Assembly: GCA_025201865.1 (NCBI GenBank)
Contig: MU603249.1
Location: 1 to 13,342 of the forward strand
Length of the DNA stretch: 13,342 bases
Direction: 5' to 3'
Source of the DNA: Ramicandelaber brevisporus
Taxonomy: Eukaryota > Kickxellomycota > Ramicandelaberales > Ramicandelaberaceae
Positions 7,363 through 13,342 of the stretch are shown here, in pieces (position 1 is the first letter of the stretch; every line of letters begins with the position of its first letter). The position numbers and the translations under genes are program-made. The notes under the pieces are model-generated. The model made no database searches, was not told the DNA's origin, and worked only from the letters and a program-made list of their open reading frames with translations.

Positions 7363-8388
7363 AACACTGACGCGAAACGGAATGGGGGAAATGTTGAGGA
7401 AGTAGCACTTGTGGAGGATGTGTGCAGGTTTTGGCGGTGTTTGTTTTTTTGTTTGGATTGCTAGTTGCAGTGAAGCTGTGTGGTTGTGGATATCTGTGGT
7501 GGAACGTGCTGGAGTTGCTACGCGGTGACTTGAGAGGGGGCTGGGAGCTGGTGTTGATTAGGCAGTTGCGGGGTGAAGGGGAGGACTATCCGTTAGATCC
7601 TGCCAACAGAATACAGTTGCTTGATATGCTTGTGGTTGTGGTGATTGTGGATGGAAGGTAGCGGTGTTGGAAAAGAAGGCAAAACAAAGGCACGTCTGAG
7701 GGTCACGAAGCTGTTTTGGTTCTATTTGCTTTTTTGCGAGGGAAGAGGGAGGATCGAAGTTGGAAACAGGGGGTGGTAAGTGGAAGAGGATGCGTGGAGC
7801 AAGATAGGAGGTCAACACAGAAGCGAGGCAATCTCGAGGAGGAGAGGAGGATTGGAACGAGTCGCGCTGAAATTAATTTGGAATAAAGGTAGCAAAGTAA
7901 TGAGGAAGGAAATAAAAACGCAATATCGACGGATGAGCTTCTTCTCAATCTCAATGCAAGAAAAGGGATCAATCTAGGCAAAGAGAATGTGTGAGTGAGT
8001 GGGCGAAGGATGTAGAAAGCACAAGCGCTCGATAAATCTATATGTATGCAGGTGGTGTTTTGTGATTGTGGTTGTGATGTTTTTTGAGGTGTGTGGATAG
8101 ATGGGGATAAGGAGGGGAAGGCAGGAAGGGTGTGTCAAAGGGTTTTGGGCGGAACGGAAAGAAGTACAGAAAGGGATAGGAGCAAGAAATACGTGTATAG
8201 TTGAAGTGTCAAAGGAATGGAAAAGAGAAACGCCTTCGTGGGTGGATTGCGGGCTGCGTTATAACTAGTGAGTAGGGGCAGTGGTAGTAGCAGTAGTAGC
8301 GGTGGGTGGGTGACTGGGTGGGTGGGCAGCAGCAGAGTTGGGCGTTTGATGGAGGGTCCGTGGTAATTTTGTTAGAGTTTAGTATTGA

Positions 8389-8420
<32 letters not shown>

Positions 8421-8426
8421 AGTCTC
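8389..8426 (+). repeat. (CT)n microsatellite
   Basis: A TC/CT dinucleotide run with a single TTT interruption near 8395, followed by cagtctc. It is a pyrimidine run in an otherwise purine-rich plus strand, so strand asymmetry flips sharply here. The run plus CAG resembles a 3' splice site on the plus strand, but no plausible exon follows. Confidence 0.95.
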
Positions 8427-8646
8427 TAGCAACGCCTATTACAGCAATGAGAAAAAATGATCACCGATCAGCTGTACAAGAAAAAGGAGGGTGTGATGAA
8501 GGTGGATTTGGTGGAATCAAGGAAAGGGGGAAGTGTGTGTGTTGTGCTTGCTGATGGGAAAACGGCAAAGGAGGGCGGGGAGGAGGAGCAAATAAAGCAA
8601 AGCAGAAAAAGGGACACTAGGCGTGGGCAGTGCTCGCAGCGGTGTT

Positions 8647-8670
8647 TGTTTGCTTGCTTGCTTGCTTGTG
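8647..8670 (+). repeat. (TTGC)n tetranucleotide repeat
   Basis: Four to five TTGC units in tandem. The same tetranucleotide family recurs inside the kinase-gene intron at 12209-12244. Confidence 0.85.
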
Positions 8671-9425
8671 TTGTTTTTGTTTGGTGGAAAGCCGAAGGGT
8701 GCTAGTTAGCTGGCCGATGAGAAAGCCGTGATTAATGAAGCAGGATGTGAGTGTGTGGGGAAGCAATTAAGGTTGTGAAGCTGAACGTCGGCAGGTGTGA
8801 GCGGTGAGCCACTAGTATGAAGCGGTGAATAGGAACCGATGGATAAAGTGTGCGCGGGATAATGCGGCAAACGTGTCAAAAATAAGCAAAACAGGAAAAT
8901 TACAGTTATAAACGCGAGCTGTGTTAATGCACAATGAAGGAGCGTAGGAAGCAAGGTTGAGTTAGGCCAGAAGATGATAGAGGGGGGAGGGAGGAAGGGC
9001 AGATGTAAACAAGGTTGGTGTGTCCCTTTTATGAAGAAGCGAGTTGGTGGAGAGAAGCGAGTTGGTGTGAGTGTATGCTGTGCCGTGTGCAGGATGTTCA
9101 GGTGAAGCGGGCGGCGGTAGCGGTAGTGGTAGCAGTGATGGTAGGTAGTGGTGATGAGGATGAGGATGATGTGCGGAGCGAATCGTGGAGCCGTGAGCAC
9201 AAACAAATATGGAGGATTTGCGAGCCTGTTGTGCGCCGCTGTTGATGCTGCTGCTTTTTCTTTTTTTTTACTAAACAGAGAAAAAGGGAAGGTTGATATT
9301 TGAGTGAGTTGACGGCACCGAAAAGGAGTGATATGAGGAGTAAGGGTCGGTGATGATTGTGGCGATGATTGTGGTGCTGATTGTGATGCTGATTGTATTG
9401 GTGCTGATGACGAAGGTTATTTTTT

Positions 9426-9426
<1 letters not shown>

Positions 9427-9456
<30 letters not shown>

Positions 9457-9465
9457 CTGTTGTTG
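9427..9465 (+). repeat. (TTG)n trinucleotide repeat
   Basis: About twelve TTG units with one CTG near the end, outside any supported gene (CAA on the minus strand). A shadow frame on the minus strand reads it as polythreonine. Confidence 0.95.
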
Positions 9466-9681
9466 TATGTGTCGATGTGTGAATGATGTGTGCTTGTTGA
9501 TATGACAAGAGTACGTTCAACTTGATGAAGAAACGGCAACAAAAGAAGCAATATTTATGCTGATAAAGCTGACTCAGAACTCAATGGTGCACAGTCTTGC
9601 AATGATGTAGATCCACATCTGCCACTTTGGCGATACCTAGCGCCGCTGCCGTCAATTTACTGATGATCACACATCTAAAGC

Positions 9682-9799
9682 ACTCTTGCTCATACTTACT
9701 CATACTTACGCACACTCTTGCACATACTTACGCACACCTACGCACACTCTTGCACGTACTTACGCACTCTTGCACACACCTGCACACACACACACACAA
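9682..9799 (+). repeat. Degenerate CA-rich minisatellite
   Basis: Tandem degenerate units built from cttacgcacac and actcttgcaca (about 11-32 bp period, at least four copies), ending in a (CA)7-type run at 9782-9797. The copies at 9700-9722, 9726-9753 and 9758-9775 are the clearest. Confidence 0.85.
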
Positions 9800-9804
9800 A
9801 GTCA

Positions 9805-9897
9805 ATGCTGTGCCAGTGCCGAGTGATCGGCATCACTTTGTCACTAGAAGTAAAGTGATCTTACCGAGATCAACCTTGCCAGACATTCACACAGCAT
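9805..9897. other. Possible structured-RNA or cruciform element
   Basis: An 8-bp perfect inverted repeat (ATGCTGTG 9805-9812 with CACAGCAT 9890-9897) encloses three shorter hairpins. These are TGCCGA-GTGA-TCGGCA (9817-9832, GNRA-type loop on the plus strand), ATCACTTT/AAAGTGAT (9832-9859, 12-nt loop) and GATCT/AGATC (9857-9871). Adjacent stems share one and three bases, so not all pairs can form at once. There is no tRNA T-loop, snRNA or RNase P signature. The strand is undetermined. Confidence 0.3.
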
Positions 9898-10280
9898 CCC
9901 AGTCGATCGTCAGACCCGATTCACCAAGGAAAGAAAAGGAAGAGTTCGGTATGAAAAAAGTATGAGGAATGAGGCGCAAATTAGCAATAACGTCGCTTCA
10001 TCATCTGGCGCCTTCTCAGCATGAAAGTTCACGGATCAAGCATGTGCTCTTTGATAGTGATTAATTATCCGAATCACACATGTTGCGCACACTAGCTGTC
10101 AAACTTTGGAGTGATACTGGTGATGATATTGGCAAAAAAAAAAACGAGGATGGTTCTTGTGAGAAACCAGCTTTTTTTGCTCGACACTTTACTACTCCTC
10201 TTTCTACTTGCTATTTGTTATTGACACTGAAGTCAACATTAATGTCTATTCACAGATTAATGCTGATTCATATTTTGTAA

Positions 10281-10466
10281 TTGTAAGTGATATTAAAAAC
10301 AAACAAACAAAGAAGTGAAGTGAAATGAAATGAAATAAGGAAATGTGTGTGGGGAAAAAGGAAATCGATAACTGAAGATGTGTTGTGCTGTGAGTGTTGT
10401 GTTGTGTTGTGTGAGTGTGAATGAATGAAATATAAATAAGTCAACAAAGGATGTGTGGTTTTTTTT
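10281..10466. other. 3' flank of the kinase-fusion gene
   Basis: A/G/T-rich, C-poor plus-strand sequence with short repeats (aaacaaacaaac at 10298-10309, gaagtgaagtgaaatgaaatg at about 10311-10335, a gtgttgtgttgtg run at 10395-10410), then a T-run at 10458-10468 abutting the stop codon. It is expected to hold the kinase-fusion gene's 3' UTR and poly(A) site; no minus-strand AATAAA is seen. Confidence 0.4.
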
Positions 10467-12355
10467 TTAATCGCTGAATGGTGGGTTTGTCTTTGGCTTT
10501 GGAGGGAAGTCGCTATCCCACTTGACACGCTGGTTGCCCTTGAAGTTGCTGTCACCGCTTGGCATGTTCTGGAACGACTGCTTAATCTCCTCCTCGAACT
10601 TGTGGCGGTTCTTCATTGATGCCTCCATGATTGCTTCTGGCACAAATGGAACACCCTTGTACGAGTAGTTGAAGTTGCGGTGCTCAAATGCATGAACGCG
10701 CTCCTTCTTCGGGTCCTTGTGGTCAGTCAGTGTCTTGTACTGCTTCAGGTGGTTGTTCTCGTACTGGCGCATGACTCCGGCCTTGGCATCTTCCTCACGC
10801 TCGTTCTGGTGATAGTACGACTGGCGCTCCTTGTAGTCGCGGCGAGAGCCAGTCACCGGGTCGAGCTCGTGGCCATCGCGGTTGGTGTCGAGAGACTGGT
10901 GCTCAAATCCACGCATGATGCCAGCTGGCTCGTTTTTCAGATAGGTGGTGTGCTGGACATGGCGGTTGTGTAACTCGCCACACCGTGTTGCAGACTCCTC
11001 CTTCTGTGCATTCTCATTGAACAAGCTGTGGTTGTAGTGCTGTGTGCCAGATTCATCTTCCCACTGACCGCGAGATTCCTGGTAGGTACCGTAACCGGCG
11101 ATTGGGGCAGCGACAACACCAGACGCTGGAGGCGGCTTCATGGTGCCAAATGGCTGTGTGAACTCGCCTTGACCCCAAACCAATGCATCTGATTGTGGGT
11201 GATTGGCAGGTGGCTTTGGAGCCGGTGCGGGAGCTGGTGGCGGCTTGGCAGGCTCAACGGCGTGGTGGTGATGGTGATGGTGTCCAGCTGTGTGATGGTG
11301 GTGGTGATCATGGGGTACATGGTGAACGTGGTGATGCAGGTGTGGAGGTGGAGCTGGCTGTGGCTTTGGAGCTGGTGGTGGCGGTGGCGGCGGACGTTCA
11401 GGCGCCTTTGGCGGTGGGAACTTGTCCATGATTGCGAAAATCACATCCTTGTTGTACTGCGTGTCAATTGTGTCGTCCTTCTTTGGCTTGGGCAAGTGAT
11501 GGGAAATGTTGTGAATGAAGCGGAAGCCTTCGTAGATGGTTGGACGAACCATAGCCTTGTCGAAGCGATCCAGAATCGTGCCAGAACCCTTGCCCTCGAC
11601 GCCGGATGCGTGGCCCTTGCGGTTCTTGACACGCTCCTTGCACTCCTTCAGCGGAATGTCAAAGAAGAGGGCATCCGGTGCAGCGCGGTGAGACTCGGCA
11701 ATGTGGATCCAAACCTTGCGCTGATCCTCGTCAAAGTTAACACGGTCAATGACCACATTCTGGCCCTCGGAGAGATACTTGGCAGCAAGGGTTTCGCACA
11801 TTTCGCGGTTGCCAACCTCTTCTTGATTAATGCGTTGCCAGTGCTGTTTGGGAGTGAACAAACAAAGTCCGACATTGATGAAAGAATTTCATTCACAAAG
11901 AGTGAGCGAATGAGCAAATTGGGAAAGCGTAAACAAATAAACAAATAAATAATTTGATGAATGGGATGTCAGTAAACAAACACCTGCATTGTTCAATTGA
12001 GAATGCTGTACAATTGACGTCAACCAATACAGCTGATAAGAACAGCTCGTCATGGTTGCAAATCAAAAACAATAACTGGTGGTGGTGGTAATGAAAGCAG
12101 TTGAGAGCAGTGAGCAGTGAGCACAAGAGAGTGATGAGGAGCTGCCAGTCGAGTTGAGTTGAGTTCAGTCGAGTGCTGAACAACAGGCAACAAGATGATG
12201 TGCAGCTGCTCTTGCTTGCTTGCTTACTTGCTTGCCTACTTGCTCTATGAACTGGCAAGTAGTAGAGAGCGTACCGGAAGGAAACGAATGAGCTGCCTCG
12301 AAAAGCAGCTCTTACCAGAGCCGGGAAGGCCCACGAGAACTAGAACCTGTGGCAT
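10467..12355 (-). CDS. P-loop polynucleotide-kinase-like protein with long unrecognised tail (2 exons)
   Basis: Exon 1 is 12355-12275 (27 codons, from the only in-frame ATG) and exon 2 is 11843-10467, giving 485 residues. Both splice ends are phase 0. Residues 1-160 form an AAA_33/T4-Pnk-type kinase domain: Walker A GLPGSGKS (9-16); W-RINQEE (29-36), as in the W-RINQDE/VNRDTLG segment of the family; IDRVNFDEDQRKVW (59-72), carrying the D-R-N-F---QR motif; a basic lid (KERVKNRKGH, about 95-105); and the usual end, RPTIYEGF. This fold phosphorylates nucleotide or RNA/DNA 5' ends in its studied relatives; the substrate here is unknown. Residues about 165-230 are Pro-rich with two polyhistidine runs. 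The last 250 residues are charged and polar with repeated Tyr/His/Asn-rich pieces (GIMRGFEHQSLD, GVMRQYENNHLK, RVHAFEHRNFNYSY) and match nothing I know. The exon junction recreates an intact kinase core, so the model is well supported. Confidence 0.85.
11140..11420 (-). repeat. Pro/His-rich low-complexity linker coding region
   Basis: CAC/CAT and CCN codons encode two His runs (HHHHH and HHHHHHH) flanked by polyproline and PAPAPKP stretches. This separates the kinase domain from the tail. A His-rich linker can bind metal ions; nothing in the sequence proves that it does. Confidence 0.8.
11844..12274 (-). other. Intron of the kinase-fusion gene (431 bp)
   Basis: The minus-strand donor is CCG|GTACGC and the acceptor is a pyrimidine-rich tract ending cccaaacag|CAC. 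A TACTGAC branch-like heptamer, identical to the one in the MOCS1 intron, lies about 120 nt before the acceptor. The intron contains stop codons in all useful frames and a CTTG tetranucleotide array. Joining the exons puts Walker A 15 residues before the RINQEE segment, as the family requires. Confidence 0.75.
12209..12244 (+). repeat. (CTTG)n tetranucleotide repeat in intron
   Basis: Imperfect cttgcttgcttgcttacttgcttgcctacttg. On the transcribed strand it is AAGC/AAGT-rich and offers several GTAAGC-like decoy donors just inside the true donor. Confidence 0.85.
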
Positions 12356-12824
12356 CAACTGTAGGAAGCTGCTATTGTTTGGTGCTGCTGTTTGGTGCTG
12401 CTGATGGTCCGCTGTAATCAAGAGTTTGCTAGACACTCAAAGAAACCAGGACAGAAGAAAGTAAAAAGTAAGAAAAAAAAGAAGTGCAAGGACAAGGACA
12501 AGTCAAAAGTCAAAAAAAAAAAAAAACGTGGTTACGTTGTGAGTAAGAGGAAGAAAAGAAGGAGGTGTTCCCTTCCCTGAACCCCATTGTGAACAGTTAG
12601 TAAATCGCTCTCCAGCGAGTAAAAAGAAAAAAATAAGAATAATTCAGAAAATAGTTCGACCAATCATAAATTCGTATTTTCAATTTTCTCGAAAATAATT
12701 TTCAAAAATACACGAAATCGGAGTTCAATTTTGGGGAAAGTATTTCGCGTCAAGATTTTGGGGAAGGACAAAAAAAACACCAATTTGAAAAACGAAAGTG
12801 TACTTTTATGAAGATAGTGCACCA
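12356..12824. promoter_or_regulatory. Promoter region of kinase-fusion gene and 3' end of right-edge gene
   Basis: 469 bp without a gene. 12440-12570 is strongly purine-rich, with an aggacaaggacaagtcaaaagtcaaaa direct-repeat stretch and an A-run at 12508-12521 (a T-tract on the transcribed strand, a common fungal promoter feature). A small hairpin TCGCT-CTCC-AGCGA lies at 12605-12618. 12640-12800 is AT-rich with a short palindrome (ATTTTC/GAAAAT, 12683-12696) and is probably the 3' UTR of the right-edge gene. The plus-strand Lys-rich frame here is translated simple sequence. Confidence 0.45.
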
Positions 12825-13342
12825 TTAACCATCATCTTCAGGCTCGATGGAATGGCTTGGGTGAGCGGATGTATCAAAGCCAGCTGCCCGGAGACGAGCC
12901 AGGGATTGTCCAATGTCCTCCTTGTAGTTGACAGCAGTCTTCTCAAGAATTTGGTGAACACTAACATTTTCAGCAGCATCCAAGTCGTCAGGGAGCATGG
13001 CATCGGCAGATGTGGCAGCAGCAGCACGTGCAGCATCAGCAGAAGGCGCAACTGGTGCGACTGGCGATGGTTGGTGCAGATCTTGCTGCTGCTGCTGTTG
13101 TTGTTGTTGTTGTTGTTGCAGCTCTGTTTCAGTGGTTGCTTCGACAGCGGTATCGGCAGGCGCAGAGGAAGTTGCTGCAATTGAGAGAAGTATGTTGGAT
13201 GTTGGCGTTGTTGACCGTGGAGAGTATGTTGTATACGCAGAGTTCAATCGGCGACGGAGAGGTGTATTGCTCGTGTCAACTGACAGCGGTTCAGGCGACT
13301 CATCCTTGAGCTTGGTCTCTGAGGAGAAGGTGAATGGACGTG
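12825..13342 (-). CDS. Unrecognised low-complexity protein, 3' part (enters from right edge)
   Basis: The frame is open from the right edge through 172 codons to TAA at 12827-12825; no stop interrupts it, and the first methionine available lies well inside. The start is therefore outside the window. Visible order: a Ser/Thr/Pro-rich part (begins RPFTFSSETKLKDESPEP, then TPLRRRLNS and TTYSPRSTTPTS), an Ala/Thr-rich segment, a run of twelve glutamines, an Ala-rich segment, and an acidic C-terminal domain of about 45 residues (begins LPDDLDAAENVSVHQ, includes DIGQSLARLRAAGFD, ends EPEDDG). The C-terminal piece could be a helical binding motif. I do not recognise the family. A pyrimidine tract ending in CAG inside the frame (near 13180) looks like a 3' splice site, so an intron here cannot be excluded. 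Confident in coding, not in product. Confidence 0.65.
   Translation of the reverse strand, partial: RPFTFSSETKLKDESPEPLSVDTSNTPLRRRLNSAYTTYSPRSTTPTSNILLSIAATSSAPADTAVEATTETELQQQQQQQQQQQQDLHQPSPVAPVAPSADAARAAAATSADAMLPDDLDAAENVSVHQILEKTAVNYKEDIGQSLARLRAAGFDTSAHPSHSIEPEDDG
13081..13121 (-). repeat. CAG/CAA polyglutamine tract in right-edge gene
   Basis: Twelve Gln codons, a block of CAA followed by CAG in the sense direction. This partly pure pattern suggests more recent slippage than in the CCDC6-like gene. Confidence 0.85.

Larger units (their letters stand above)
7313..9540. other. 2.2-kb gene-poor, strongly C-poor (plus-strand) tract
   Basis: No frame in either strand here has a normal amino-acid composition or a recognisable motif; all are low-complexity. 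The plus strand is G-rich and C-poor throughout. For example, 8101-8160 has 29 G and 4 C. It contains a CT run, a TTGC array and a TTG array (listed separately). The part closest to 7312 must include the promoter and leader of the CAP gene; 7318-7360 is a gtgattgtggttgtg-type repeat. A minus-strand AATAAA is present at 9423-9428. Confidence 0.5.
9541..10280. other. Dyad-rich segment without a supported gene
   Basis: Composition here changes from the C-poor tract to a balanced mix. It contains a CA-rich minisatellite (9682-9799) and then a series of inverted repeats (9805-9897, 9972-10013, 10041-10082). The plus-strand frame over 9627-9965 begins at a TTG rather than an ATG and is largely translated repeat, so I do not call it. 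A relic gene, non-coding RNA or regulatory region are all possible. Confidence 0.35.

Noticed and set aside
8380-8430. Polypyrimidine tract plus CAG as a plus-strand 3' splice site
   Set aside because: It is a CT microsatellite and no credible exon or donor surrounds it.
8706-9520. Minus-strand frames of 166 and 140 codons in the C-poor tract
   Set aside because: Rich in His, Thr, Pro and Leu from CAC/ACC/CTC simple sequence, with no motif; no support for a gene.
9657-9670. C/D-box snoRNA (TGATGAT as a C box)
   Set aside because: No matching CTGA D box with terminal stem at the right distance.
9801-9900. tRNA gene
   Set aside because: The layout of stems looked cloverleaf-like, but there is no T-loop (GTTCRA) or A-box consensus and the stem sizes are wrong.
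9627-9965. Plus-strand 112-codon frame
   Set aside because: Starts at TTG and the first half is the CA-rich minisatellite translated; no recognisable domain.
11193-11948. Plus-strand 251-codon frame opposite the kinase gene
   Set aside because: Trp/Val-rich composition comes from the antisense of His and Pro codons; the minus strand carries the kinase motifs.
12392-12580. Lys-rich plus-strand frame
   Set aside because: Translated A-rich promoter sequence, with no upstream signals or complexity.
13175-13240. 62-bp GTATAC...TTGCAG intron within the right-edge gene
   Set aside because: The length is not a multiple of three and the frame is open without splicing; it would shift the frame unless the upstream frame differs. 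Kept only as a caution.

Overview
This window is nuclear DNA from a eukaryote, probably a fungus of an early-diverging lineage or another opisthokont. I cannot place it more precisely. The evidence is a mitochondrial-type MOCS1 locus with a short GT-AG intron, a CCDC6-family coiled-coil protein, a secreted CAP-like protein, an F-box protein, polyglutamine tracts in several genes, abundant microsatellites and monocistronic gene spacing. I saw no operon, ribosome-binding site, CRISPR array, tRNA, rRNA or recognisable transposon.

Layout, left to right. (1) 1-783, minus: 5' part of an F-box/LRR-like gene that leaves the window on the left. (2) 1065-3017, minus: CCDC6-like coiled-coil protein with an N-terminal polyQ tract and a long Ser-rich tail. 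(3) 3018-3373: divergent promoter region with a hexamer repeat and a GT-rich repeat. (4) 3374-4051, plus: glycine-rich RGG-type protein with an unrecognised C-terminal domain. This is the only plus-strand gene I can support. (5) 4204-6093, minus: a MOCS1 locus. A MoaA-type radical SAM reading frame ends in Gly-Gly-stop, and a MoaC-type frame follows 117 bp later. (6) 6695-7312, minus: small secreted CAP-superfamily-like protein. (7) 7313-10466: 3.1 kb without a convincing gene, strongly C-poor on the plus strand up to about 9540, then a dyad-rich segment. (8) 10467-12355, minus, two exons: P-loop polynucleotide-kinase-like domain fused through a Pro/His-rich linker to a long unrecognised tail. 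(9) 12825-13342, minus: 3' part of an unrecognised low-complexity gene entering from the right.

The most interesting point is the MOCS1 locus. The MoaA frame taken alone ends in the Gly-Gly tail that MoaA enzymes need. Removing a 117-bp GT-AG intron whose donor lies inside those Gly codons deletes Gly-Gly-stop and joins the MoaA frame to MoaC in frame. So one transcript could yield either active MOCS1A (intron retained) or a MOCS1A-B fusion (intron spliced), as alternative splicing does at animal MOCS1. Both activities act together in the first step of molybdenum cofactor synthesis, GTP to cPMP. The other genes show no obvious functional link to it.
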